Shown here piece by piece: positions 38,981 through 48,805 of a stretch of DNA of 64,000 bases. The stretch covers positions 1 through 64,000 of the forward strand of contig CANRMX010000002.1 in NCBI GenBank assembly GCA_947631855.1. The letters are read 5' to 3'. This stretch comes from an uncultured Clostridia bacterium (GTDB taxonomy: Bacteria > Bacillota > Clostridia > Oscillospirales > Acutalibacteraceae). A program made the position numbers and the translations under genes. Below the pieces are notes generated by a model. The model was not told the DNA's origin and did not search any database. It saw only the letters and a list, made by a program, of their open reading frames with translations. Each line of letters opens with the position of its first letter. The first letter of the stretch is position 1.

Positions 38981-39874
38981 CTACCCCAGCTTGGCCTTGG
39001 GGTGACTTTCCTGATAGACCTGCCGGATATGGTTGTCCAACAGCTGGACGTACACCTGGGTGGAGGAAATATCGGCGTGGCCCATCATCGTCTGGATGTC
39101 CTTCACCGAAGCGCCGTTTTCCAGCAGGTGCAGTGCAAAAGAATGGCGCAGGGTGTGGGGCGTGATCTCTTTTTTGATCCCTGCCTCCTCCGCGTAGCCC
39201 TTCACGATCTTCCAGAAGCCCTGCCGGGTCAGTCGGCCGCCGTTGAGGTTGACGAAAAGCGCGTTTCCGCTGTCCGGCCCGGTGATGAGCCCCCGCATGC
39301 GGTAGATGTAATCGGACACGGCCACCACCGCCGACGGATACATGGGGATCAACCGCACGCCCTTGTTGCCCCGGCAGTACAGCACGCCGGAACGCAGGTT
39401 CACGTCTTTGATATTCATGCTGATGAGTTCCGACACGCGGATGCCTGTGGCGTAGAGCAGTTCCAGCATGGCCTTGTCCCGGCAGCCCTTGGCCTCGGTG
39501 ATGTCCGGCCGGGAAAGTAGCAGCTCGATCTCCTCGCTGGAAAGCACCTGGGGCAGCTTCTTCTCAACGCGCTCCAGCTTGATGCCTTTTGCAGGATTCG
39601 TATCTGTCAGCCCGCGGAGGATCAAAAACTTATAGAAACACCGCACAGAAGCCAGGTTCCGGGAGATGGTGGGCTGGGAACGCTTCAGCTCATGCAGCTG
39701 ATCCACAAAAGCCCGCACATCCTTTTCGTCCGCCTCCAGCGGGGTGAGCCCACGGCCGGAGAGGAATTCCAGATAGTGCAGGGTATCACGCAAATAAGAT
39801 TCCCGGGTATTGGCCGAGCTGGACTTCTGCACAGCCAGATACTCGCTGAACATGGCGTAATAGTCTGTCATCAA
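38981..39874 (-). CDS. xerD: Site-specific tyrosine recombinase XerD
   Basis: LLYATGIRVSELISMNIKDV, ITPHTLRHSFALHLLENGASVKDIQTMMGHADISSTQVYVQL. Confidence 0.93.
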   Translation of the reverse strand: MMTDYYAMFSEYLAVQKSSSANTRESYLRDTLHYLEFLSGRGLTPLEADEKDVRAFVDQLHELKRSQPTISRNLASVRCFYKFLILRGLTDTNPAKGIKLERVEKKLPQVLSSEEIELLLSRPDITEAKGCRDKAMLELLYATGIRVSELISMNIKDVNLRSGVLYCRGNKGVRLIPMYPSAVVAVSDYIYRMRGLITGPDSGNALFVNLNGGRLTRQGFWKIVKGYAEEAGIKKEITPHTLRHSFALHLLENGASVKDIQTMMGHADISSTQVYVQLLDNHIRQVYQESHPKAKLG

Positions 39875-40429
39875 GCGATCCCACCTTCAAAGCAAAAATG
39901 AAACGAAACGAAACCGAAAGCATGCAATCAAAATCAAGAAGAATCATTCATTCTTATGAAAAGCTCACAATGGATAAAACTGGGATAAAGTCAATCGACC
40001 CATAAAAATGTAAAGATTATTTGAAACCAAAGTTGCGATTTCCAAACCGAGGATGAAAAAATGTATATTCCATAATCTTTCCAAAGAGCTTAAAGAAAAA
40101 GCCGTATGAAACCAAGGCCACAAGATATTGAACCTCGAGAAGGAAAGCTGGGCACATCTTGATAAAATGGCCGAAAAATAGAAAAACTGCCGAAAATCGG
40201 CCGTTTTTTTGCGAGATCAACCCACCGGAGATCCATTCGACAACATCTTGAGCACACAGTGGAGAAGTCCCCTGTACCTACATACTATAAACCATTCTTT
40301 CAAAATTTGCAAGGTTTTCGGCGAATATTTTTCCAAAATTATTTCAACCGCCGTTTTTTATGTCTTTTAACTTATGTAAACCAATGTATAAACCGCATAC
40401 TGCTTTCTGTCTACCGGACTACATATTGT

Positions 40430-40463
40430 GTGCATAAAAATACACACGGCTAGACCGTGTGTA
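40430..40463 (-). terminator. Terminator downstream of the TIGR04086-like gene
   Basis: minus strand TACACACGG TCTAG CCGTGTGTATTTTTA. Confidence 0.85.
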
Positions 40464-40472
40464 TCGCTTCGG

Positions 40473-40850
40473 TTAAAATTTCATTTTTTGTTTTCGATTC
40501 ACGCCCAGGATACCGCCGATGGCCCCGGAGAGGAAAAGCGCGGCCAATTTTGCGGCGCTTCCCGCAGTGAACGCCGTTTCCAGCGCCAGACCCGAGGGCA
40601 CCGCGATGCACACCGCAAAGAGCGCAGCGCACAGCAGACCGACGATCCACCCCTTCTCCCCTGCCGCCGCTGCGCTGGCGAGTGCTCCCAGCAGGACCGC
40701 CGCGCACCCGATGACTGTGGCGATCACCGGCAGGAACGCTTTATACAGGCTCCCTGTCTTTGCCAGTACCAGTGCCGCCAGCAGCAGGAGCAGGATGCTG
40801 GCCGCGCTCATTGTCAGTATCGCTACGAGCAGAATCCGAACATATTTCAT
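40473..40850 (-). CDS. TIGR04086-like small membrane protein
   Basis: Four hydrophobic segments; ...ALFLSGAIGGILGVNRKQKMKF; adjacent to yajC/tgt. Confidence 0.7.
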   Translation of the reverse strand: MKYVRILLVAILTMSAASILLLLLAALVLAKTGSLYKAFLPVIATVIGCAAVLLGALASAAAAGEKGWIVGLLCAALFAVCIAVPSGLALETAFTAGSAAKLAALFLSGAIGGILGVNRKQKMKF

Positions 40851-40856
40851 AAAGAC

Positions 40857-40906
40857 GACCTCACAGTACAGATATTGGATCACCAATATCTATGTCCCGT
40901 GAGGTC
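40857..40906 (-). promoter_or_regulatory. Inverted repeat/hairpin that includes the SD of the TIGR04086-like gene
   Basis: minus strand GACCTCAC-GGGACAT-AGATATTGG-TGAT-CCAATATCT-GTACT-GTGAGGTC-gtctttATG. Confidence 0.75.
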
Positions 40907-40915
40907 AGTGTATGC

Positions 40916-41068
40916 TTATGTTTTGCTTTTTTGGCTGGCCCGATAGAGCTCGGCAAAGTATTCGTTGGTGTTCAGCAGGGTGGCAAAATCCCCTTCGCCC
41001 ACGATCTCCCTGTCCCGGAATACGACGATCCGGTCAATGTCCGCGATGGAACTGAGCCGGTGCGCCAC
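40916..41068 (-). pseudogene. Remnant of an ABC exporter ATPase C-terminus
   Basis: VAHRLSSIADIDRIVVFRDREIVGEGDFATLLNTNEYFAELYRASQKSKT: H-loop onward only; no Walker A, signature or Walker B upstream. Confidence 0.8.
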
Positions 41069-41121
41069 ACAAACAGCAGGATGCCCACATCCAGCAGCGC
41101 CACCAGCACGGCACAGAAAAT

Positions 41122-41153
41122 AAAAACCGGGCGGAGCACACGAAACACCGCCC
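41122..41153 (-). terminator. Candidate terminator after yajC
   Basis: minus strand GGGCGG..CCGCCCGGTTTTTATTTT. Confidence 0.6.
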
Positions 41154-41169
41154 CACCCGTATTTTTTGA

Positions 41170-41496
41170 TCAACCTTCGTCCTCGTGGACGGTATCCACG
41201 CTGCCGATCGCCCAGCGCTTGACGCGAATTCTGGACTTGTCGCTGCCGGTCTCGATGATCACGGATTCCGTCTCATCCTTCACGGCCACGATCCGCCCGC
41301 TGATGCCGCCGATGGTGGTGATCTCATCGCCCACCTGCGCGCTCTTGCGCATTTCGGCCTCTTTCTTCTTCTTCTTGTTTTGGGGCCGGAAGAAGACCAG
41401 ATACAGCACCAGGAAGAATGCGGCGTACACCAGCAGCATGACGATCAGGTTCATTCCGCCGCCGGCAGACGCGTCCAATACCATGGGATTCATCAT
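41170..41496 (-). CDS. yajC: Preprotein translocase subunit YajC
   Basis: Single TM + FFRPQNKKKKKEAEMRKSAQVGDEITTIGGISGRIVAVKDE. Confidence 0.93.
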   Translation of the reverse strand: MMNPMVLDASAGGGMNLIVMLLVYAAFFLVLYLVFFRPQNKKKKKEAEMRKSAQVGDEITTIGGISGRIVAVKDETESVIIETGSDKSRIRVKRWAIGSVDTVHEDEG

Positions 41497-41576
41497 TTAC
41501 ACCTCCAAAGAGAATGGTCATACAAGAAACAACTGATTTATTATATCAAAATCCCTGAAAAGATGCAACCCCTTTT

Positions 41577-42707
41577 TCAGATTCTCCGCTCAAGTTTTTC
41601 CAGGTTCTCCCGATAAAACTGCTCATAGCAGCCGGCGTCCAGCGCCGCCCGGATCTTCTCCATGAGGGTGTTGTAGAAATACAGATTGTGGATCACCATC
41701 AGGCGCATGGCCAGCATCTCCTTCGCCTTGAACAGGTGATGCAGATAGGCCCTGGAAAACCCGCGGCAGGTGGGACAGTCGCAGTGCTCGTCCAGCGGGG
41801 AATCGTCCAGCTCATACTTGGCGTTGTGCAGATTCCGCCGCCCCTCCCAGGTGAAGGCGTGGCCGTGCCGGGCGTTGCGGCTGGGCATCACGCAGTCGAA
41901 AAGATCCACGCCCCGGCGCACCGCTTCCAGAATATTGGCCGGGGTGCCCACGCCCATCAAATAGCGTATCTTATCCCCGGGCATATAGGGCTCCACCGCC
42001 GAGATGATCCGGTACATATCCTCGGCAGGTTCTCCCACGGCCAGCCCGCCAATGGCATACCCGTCCAGGTCAATGTCCGCGATGCGCTTCATGTGTTCGA
42101 TCCTGAGTTCATCATAGGTGCAGCCCTGGTTGATCCCAAACAGCAGCTGCTCCGGATTGACCGCCTCCTCTTCCCGCTTGAGCCGGGCCATCTCGGTTTT
42201 GCAGCGCTCCAGCCAGCGGGCGGTGCGCTCGCAGGAAGCCTTTGCATAGGCGTATTCGGCGGGATTTTCCACACACTCGTCAAAGGCCATGGCGATGGTG
42301 GACCCCAGCCGGTATTGAATCTGCATACTTTCCTCGGGGCCCATGAAGATCCTGTGCCCGTCGATGTGAGAGGAAAAGGTGACCCCTTCTTCCCGGATAT
42401 CCCTGCGCTGCGCCAGCGAAAACACCTGAAACCCGCCGCTGTCAGTCAGCACGGGCCCGTCCCAGCGGGTAAACCGGCGGATGCCGCCCAGGGCTTTCAC
42501 CTTGTCCTCTCCGGGATTGAGGTGCAGATGATAGGTGTTGCAGAGCTGCACCTGGCAGTGCAGTTTCTTCAAATCGTACGCGGAAACCGCGCCTTTGATG
42601 GCCCCGGCGGTCGCCACGTTCATAAAGGCCGGGGTCTGCACCGTGCCGTGGACGGTTTCAAATTCGCCCCGGCGCGCAGCGCCTTCGGTGTGGATCAAAC
42701 GGTACAT
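41577..42707 (-). CDS. tgt: tRNA-guanine transglycosylase (queuine tRNA-ribosyltransferase)
   Basis: TDSGGFQVFSLAQRRDIREEGVTFSSHIDG, YLMGVGTPANILEAVRRGVDLFDCVMPSRNARHG, CDCPTC zinc site. Confidence 0.97.
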   Translation of the reverse strand: MYRLIHTEGAARRGEFETVHGTVQTPAFMNVATAGAIKGAVSAYDLKKLHCQVQLCNTYHLHLNPGEDKVKALGGIRRFTRWDGPVLTDSGGFQVFSLAQRRDIREEGVTFSSHIDGHRIFMGPEESMQIQYRLGSTIAMAFDECVENPAEYAYAKASCERTARWLERCKTEMARLKREEEAVNPEQLLFGINQGCTYDELRIEHMKRIADIDLDGYAIGGLAVGEPAEDMYRIISAVEPYMPGDKIRYLMGVGTPANILEAVRRGVDLFDCVMPSRNARHGHAFTWEGRRNLHNAKYELDDSPLDEHCDCPTCRGFSRAYLHHLFKAKEMLAMRLMVIHNLYFYNTLMEKIRAALDAGCYEQFYRENLEKLERRI

Positions 42708-42842
42708 AGGCCCTCCTGTTGTGTCCGTAGTCCCTATAATACTACCGATTTTCGTGCCCGCTGTCAAGCACCCGCCTTGACGGGATCGCCCTTTCTGTGG
42801 TATCATACAAAAAACAAACCGCATTCTCTGGAGGAAAAAGCA

Positions 42843-43301
42843 ATGGAACGAATCGCCAGCTTTCAGGTAGACCACAACAAGCTGCAGCCCGGGCTGTACC
42901 TTTCCCGCCGAGATGGGGACGTCACCACGCTGGACTTGCGCTTCAAGAAGCCCAATACAGGAGATCTGCTGACCAACGCCGAAATGCACTCCGTGGAGCA
43001 CGTGATTGCAACGCTGCTGCGCAACGGCCGGGCCAAAGACGCCATAGTGTATTTTGGGCCCATGGGCTGCCAGACCGGGTTCTACTTGCTGTTCGACAGT
43101 CGGCAGCTGTCCGACGCCGATGCGGTGGCGCTGGTGAAGGAGACCTTTGCCGCTGGAGCGGCTTTTGACGGCCCCATGCCGGGAAAAAGCCCGGCGGAGT
43201 GCGGGAACTATATCAATCTGGATACAGCCCTTGCAAAGGCCCAGTGCGCGTATTACTGCGGCGTTATCGACGGCTGGACGGAAGAAAAACTGGCATACTG
43301 A
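42843..43301 (+). CDS. luxS: S-ribosylhomocysteine lyase
   Basis: MHSVEHVIATLLRN, DAIVYFGPMGCQTGFYLL, ECGNY zinc/active-site motifs. Confidence 0.95.
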   Translation: MERIASFQVDHNKLQPGLYLSRRDGDVTTLDLRFKKPNTGDLLTNAEMHSVEHVIATLLRNGRAKDAIVYFGPMGCQTGFYLLFDSRQLSDADAVALVKETFAAGAAFDGPMPGKSPAECGNYINLDTALAKAQCAYYCGVIDGWTEEKLAY

Positions 43302-43308
43302 CAGGCAC

Positions 43309-43346
43309 ATGAAAGCTCCCGAAGTCCAAGAACTCCGGGAGTTTTT
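43309..43346. terminator. Bidirectional terminator between convergent luxS and queA
   Basis: aagctcccg aagtccaagaa ctccgggagttttttg. Confidence 0.75.
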
Positions 43347-43357
43347 TGCATTCTCTG

Positions 43358-44383
<1,026 letters not shown>

Positions 44384-44633
44384 TGGTCCTTCGACCCCTT
44401 TTAATTGAAGTAAATTTTCCTTTCTTACAGGCGGCAGGCAGTAGACAGACCGCGCCCAACTGTGCTATAATGCAACGGGACGGAGAGACCGCGACGTGCC
44501 TACCACCGCAAGGTGTATTATACACGGGCCGGAGGATTTTTTCAAGCCTTGCGTGGAAATCGGCGCAAAGCGCGCGGTCCGGCATAGACTGAAAAGACAG
44601 GGAAATCGATCCTGTTTCGGGAGGAATAGAAAG

Positions 44634-45713
44634 ATGAAAAAGATTCGCGCAGGCGTGATCGGCTGCACCGGCATGGTGGGCCAGCGCTTTATTCAGCTCT
44701 TGGAGAATCACCCATGGTTCCGGCTCACGGCGTTGGCCGCCAGCAGCCGCTCCGCCGGAAAGCCCTACGAGGAGGCTGTGGCGGGCCGCTGGTACATGGC
44801 GACGCCCATCCCCGAGGACGTGAAAAATATGCCCGTCTACGACGCCTTGGCCGATATGGACAAGATCGTGGACGCAGTGGATTTCGTCTTCTGCGCCGTC
44901 AATATGAGCGGCGAGGAGATCATCGCCCTGGAACAGGCGTATGCCAAAAAGGAGTGCCCGGTGATCTCCAACAACAAGCAACACCGCGCCTTTGACGACG
45001 TGCCCATGGTGATCCCGGAACTGAACCCGGAGCACATCCAGGTCATCGAGACCCAGCGCAGGCGGCTGGGCGCCCGCAAGGGCTTCGTGGCGGTGAAATC
45101 CAACTGCTCGCTGCAAAGCTATGTCCCGGTGCTCCACCCCCTGCTGGACTGCGGCGTCACGAAGGTGCTGGCCTGCACCTATCAGGCCATTTCCGGCGCG
45201 GGCAAGACTTTTGCGACCATGCCCGAGATCGTGGACAACGTGATCCCCTATATCGGCGGCGAGGAGGAAAAATCCGAACTGGAGCCCCTGAAGATTTGGG
45301 GCCATGTGGAGAACGGCGTGATCGTCAACGCCCAAACGCCCGCCATCACCACCCAATGTTTCCGGGTGCCCGTGTCCGACGGCCACATGGCGGCGGTGTT
45401 TATGAGCCTGGAGAAAAAGCTCTCCGTGGAGGAGATCATCCGCCGCTGGGAAGGCTTCCAGGCGCCGGAAGCTGTGCGGGCCCTGCCCAGCGCACCCAAG
45501 CAGTTTATCCACTATTTCACCGAGCCAGATCGGCCCCAGACCAAGCTGGATCGGGAGCTGGAGGGCGGCATGGCCATCTCCGTGGGACGGCTCCGCCCGG
45601 ACACCCAGTACGACTACAAATTCGTCTGTGTTTCCCACAACACCCTGCGGGGCGCGGCGGGCGGCGGCGTGCTGCTGGCCGAGCTGCTGTACAGCCAGGG
45701 TTATATAGACTGA
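44634..45713 (+). CDS. asd: Aspartate-semialdehyde dehydrogenase (resembles the archaeal/fungal-type asd subfamily)
   Basis: AGVIGCTGMVGQRFIQLL, VKSNCSLQSYVPVLHPLLDCGV catalytic Cys, SGAGKTFATMPEIVDNVIPYI. Confidence 0.9.
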   Translation: MKKIRAGVIGCTGMVGQRFIQLLENHPWFRLTALAASSRSAGKPYEEAVAGRWYMATPIPEDVKNMPVYDALADMDKIVDAVDFVFCAVNMSGEEIIALEQAYAKKECPVISNNKQHRAFDDVPMVIPELNPEHIQVIETQRRRLGARKGFVAVKSNCSLQSYVPVLHPLLDCGVTKVLACTYQAISGAGKTFATMPEIVDNVIPYIGGEEEKSELEPLKIWGHVENGVIVNAQTPAITTQCFRVPVSDGHMAAVFMSLEKKLSVEEIIRRWEGFQAPEAVRALPSAPKQFIHYFTEPDRPQTKLDRELEGGMAISVGRLRPDTQYDYKFVCVSHNTLRGAAGGGVLLAELLYSQGYID

Positions 45714-45733
45714 CCTTTCAGGAGGACTGCATT

Positions 45734-46627
45734 ATGAAGAAAGTACTGTTCACCGGGGCCGGCACCGCACTGGCCACCCCCTTTGCGCCGGACGGCTCCA
45801 TCCAGTGGGAGGAGCTGGAGCGGCTGGTGGAATTCCAGATCGACGGTGGCATCGACGCCATCATCGCCTGCGGCACCACCGGGGAATCCGCCACCATGAC
45901 CGCCGAGGAGCACCTCAAGGCCATCAAATTTATCGTGGAGCGCGTCAAGGGCCGGGTGCCGGTGATCGCCGGTACCGGCAGCAACAACACCCGCCACTCC
46001 GTGGAGATCTCTCTGGAGGCCAAAAAGCTGGGGGCCGACGGCCTGCTGCTGGTGACGCCCTACTACAACAAGACCTCCCAAAAGGGTATGATCGAGAGCT
46101 TTTCCCACATCGCGGACACGGTGAAGATGCCCTGCATCCTCTACAACGTGCCCTCCCGCACCGGCTGCAATCTTCTGCCCGCCACCTATCAGGCGCTGTC
46201 CAAAAATCCCTACATCGTGGCGGTGAAGGAGGCCAACGGCGACCTGGCCTCCGTGGCCCGCACCATCGCCCTGTGCGGCGACGATCTGACGGTCTATTCC
46301 GGCGAGGATCTCCTGACTCTGCCCATCATGGCGGCGGGCGGCAAGGGCGTGATCTCCGTGTTCTCCAATGCCCTGCCGGGCCCCATGCACGCGCTGACGG
46401 CGGCCATGCTTCGGGGCGATCTGGACACCGCCCGGGCCCTCACGACCCGGTATGCGGACCTGATGGACGGCTTCTTCTCCGATGTGAACCCCATCCCTAT
46501 CAAAGAGGCCCTGTACCAAATGGGCCTGATCAGCTCCAATTTCTGCCGCCTGCCCCTGGTGGAGATGTCCGACGACGGGAAAGAAAACCTCCTGCGGCTG
46601 CTGAAAAAGCACGGCCTGGCGGCATAG
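45734..46627 (+). CDS. dapA: 4-hydroxy-tetrahydrodipicolinate synthase
   Basis: ACGTTGESATMTAEEH, YYNKTSQKGMIESF, YNVPSRTGCNL, VAVKEANGDL. Confidence 0.96.
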   Translation: MKKVLFTGAGTALATPFAPDGSIQWEELERLVEFQIDGGIDAIIACGTTGESATMTAEEHLKAIKFIVERVKGRVPVIAGTGSNNTRHSVEISLEAKKLGADGLLLVTPYYNKTSQKGMIESFSHIADTVKMPCILYNVPSRTGCNLLPATYQALSKNPYIVAVKEANGDLASVARTIALCGDDLTVYSGEDLLTLPIMAAGGKGVISVFSNALPGPMHALTAAMLRGDLDTARALTTRYADLMDGFFSDVNPIPIKEALYQMGLISSNFCRLPLVEMSDDGKENLLRLLKKHGLAA

Positions 46628-46658
46628 CGTTTCGGTGTGACAAGAAAGGAAGTCTGAA

Positions 46659-47411
46659 ATGATTCGGATCATATTATGCGGATGCAGCGGAAAAATGGGC
46701 CAGGTGGTGGGCCAGACCGTGGCCGGCCGGGAAGATTGCGAGATCGTCGCCGGCGTGGACCTCCACGCGCCCGATCCCACGGGCTATCCCGTCTATCGGA
46801 CCCTCGGCGAAGTGCGGGAGCCCGCAGACGTGGTGATCGATTTTTCCCACCCCTCTGCCCTTCAGGATATTTTGGCGTATTTACAGGAACGCCCCGGCCT
46901 GGCGGCGGTGCTCTGCACCACGGGCTACAGCCACGAGCAGGTGGAGGCCATCCACCGGGCGGCGCAGGCTTCCCCCATTCTCTATTCCCGCAATATGTCC
47001 CTGGGCGTCAACCTGCTGGTGAGCCTCGCCCAGAAGGCCGCCAGCGTCCTGGGGGACGGCTTCGATATCGAAATTTTGGAAATGCACCACAATCAAAAGC
47101 TGGACGCACCCAGCGGCACCGCCCTGATGATCGCCGACGCCATCAGCCAGGTGCGCACGGACGATACGAAATATGTCTACGACCGCCATTCCCAGCGGAA
47201 AAAGCGGGAGCCTGCGGAGATCGGCATCCACTCCGTGCGGGGCGGGACCATCGTGGGCGAGCACCAGGTGATCTTCGCGGGGCACCACGAGACGATCACC
47301 CTGTCCCATTCCGCGCAATCGAAGGAACTGTTTGCCGTGGGCGCTGTCAACGCAGCCCTGTTTGTGAGCGGAAAAGCCCCCGGGCTTTACGATATGTCGG
47401 CGCTGATTTGA
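46659..47411 (+). CDS. dapB: 4-hydroxy-tetrahydrodipicolinate reductase
   Basis: GCSGKMGQVV, DFSHPSAL, EMHHNQKLDAPSGTALMIADAI, SVRGGTIVGEHQVIFAG. Confidence 0.96.
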   Translation: MIRIILCGCSGKMGQVVGQTVAGREDCEIVAGVDLHAPDPTGYPVYRTLGEVREPADVVIDFSHPSALQDILAYLQERPGLAAVLCTTGYSHEQVEAIHRAAQASPILYSRNMSLGVNLLVSLAQKAASVLGDGFDIEILEMHHNQKLDAPSGTALMIADAISQVRTDDTKYVYDRHSQRKKREPAEIGIHSVRGGTIVGEHQVIFAGHHETITLSHSAQSKELFAVGAVNAALFVSGKAPGLYDMSALI

Positions 47412-47429
47412 AAAGAAATCCTGAATATA

Positions 47430-47476
47430 CAGAGGCTCCTGTAAAGCACTCTCGCCTTACAGGAGCCTCGTTTTAT
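47430..47476. terminator. Bidirectional terminator between dapB and tyrS
   Basis: gaggctcctgtaa agcactctcgc cttacaggagcctcgtttt. Confidence 0.85.
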
Positions 47477-47480
47477 TCAC

Positions 47481-48710
47481 TTACAGCACGACCTTGTGGA
47501 AAACCTTCTTCCCCTTCTTGATCACCAGCTGTCCCTCGGCAAAATCTGCCCGACCAAAGCTCTTCCCGATGTCCGCCACTTTTTCGCCGTCCACCGAAAC
47601 GCCGCCCTGCTGCACCAGTCGGCGGCCCTCGCCCTTGGAGGCGGCCAGCCCGGTCTTGATCAGCAAGTCCAGAATGTTGATGGCGCCGTCGGTGAGATCG
47701 TCCTCGGTCAGCTGGGTGGTGGGCATATTTTCCGTATTCCCGCCCGCGCCGAACAGCGCCCGGGCGCCCTGCTGAGCCTTTTCGGCCTCCTCCTCGCCGT
47801 GGACCATCTTGGTGAGCTCATAGGCCAAAATCTCCTTGGCCTCGTTGAGCTTTTCGCCCTCCCAACCGGCCATGGCGTCCAGCTGCTCCAACGGCAGGAA
47901 GGTGAGCATCCGAAGGCACTTGAGCACATCCGCATCGCCCACGTTGCGCCAATATTGGTAGAAATCGAAAGGCGAGGTCTTGTTGGGATCCAGCCAAACG
48001 GCGTTTCCGGCGGTCTTCCCCATCTTGTGGCCCTGGGAATCGGTGAGCAGGGTGATAGTCATGGCGTGGGCATCCTTGCCCAGCTTTTTGCGGATCAGCT
48101 CTGTGCCGCCCAGCATATTGCTCCACTGGTCGTCGCCGCCGAACTGCATATTGCAGCCGTAATGCTGGAAGAGATGGTAGAAGTCGTAGGACTGCATGAT
48201 CATGTAGTTGAATTCCAGGAAGGACAGCCCCTTCTCCATGCGCTGCTTGTAGCATTCCGCCCGGAGCATATTGTTGACGGAGAAGCACGCGCCCACCTCC
48301 CGCAGCAGCTCCACATAGTTGAGCTGGAGCAGCCAGTCGGCGTTGTTGATCATCATGGCCTGGCCTTCGCCGTCGCCGAACTGGATGAACCGCTCCATCT
48401 GGCGCTTGAAGCACTGGGCGTTGTAATCGATGTCCTCGATGGTGAGCATCTTGCGCATGTCGGTGCGGCCGCTGGGGTCGCCGATCATGGTGGTGCCGCC
48501 GCCGATCAGGGCGATGGGCCGGTTGCCGGCCTGCTGCAGCCGCTTCATCAGGGTCAGGGCCATAAAGTGGCCGGCGGTGAGGCTGTCGGCGGTGCAGTCG
48601 AAGCCGATGTAGAAGGTGGCCTTGCCCGCGTTCACCAGTTCCCGAATTTCCTCCTCATTGGTGACTTGCGCGATCAGCCCCCGGGCTTTCAGTTCTTCGT
48701 AAATCTGCAT
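47481..48710 (-). CDS. tyrS: Tyrosyl-tRNA synthetase
   Basis: YIGFDCTADSLTAGHFMALTLMKRLQ, QFGGDDQWSNMLGGTELIRK, KMGKTAGNAVWLD (KMSKS-like), C-terminal S4 domain. Confidence 0.96.
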   Translation of the reverse strand: MQIYEELKARGLIAQVTNEEEIRELVNAGKATFYIGFDCTADSLTAGHFMALTLMKRLQQAGNRPIALIGGGTTMIGDPSGRTDMRKMLTIEDIDYNAQCFKRQMERFIQFGDGEGQAMMINNADWLLQLNYVELLREVGACFSVNNMLRAECYKQRMEKGLSFLEFNYMIMQSYDFYHLFQHYGCNMQFGGDDQWSNMLGGTELIRKKLGKDAHAMTITLLTDSQGHKMGKTAGNAVWLDPNKTSPFDFYQYWRNVGDADVLKCLRMLTFLPLEQLDAMAGWEGEKLNEAKEILAYELTKMVHGEEEAEKAQQGARALFGAGGNTENMPTTQLTEDDLTDGAINILDLLIKTGLAASKGEGRRLVQQGGVSVDGEKVADIGKSFGRADFAEGQLVIKKGKKVFHKVVL

Positions 48711-48805
48711 TTGTATCTTCCTTTCCTGTGATTTTTCCAATTCCACCGGCGTGGGCGTTTGGGTGATTTTCCGCTCCCCACCGTCGAGGCGATAACCGAT
48801 CCCAA

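Noticed and set aside
40017-40453. Small ORFs (67 aa minus, 64 aa plus) in the AT-rich gap
   Set aside because: No SD, no motifs, composition expected from AT-rich noncoding sequence.
41688-42842. N-terminal extension of the luxS ORF antisense to tgt
   Set aside because: LuxS homology begins at the ATG at 42843, preceded by its own SD (ggaggaaa) and promoter.
44478-44633. Lysine riboswitch or T-box upstream of asd
   Set aside because: Neither the L-box conserved core nor the GGUACC T-box sequence could be found by eye; left as an unassigned structured leader.
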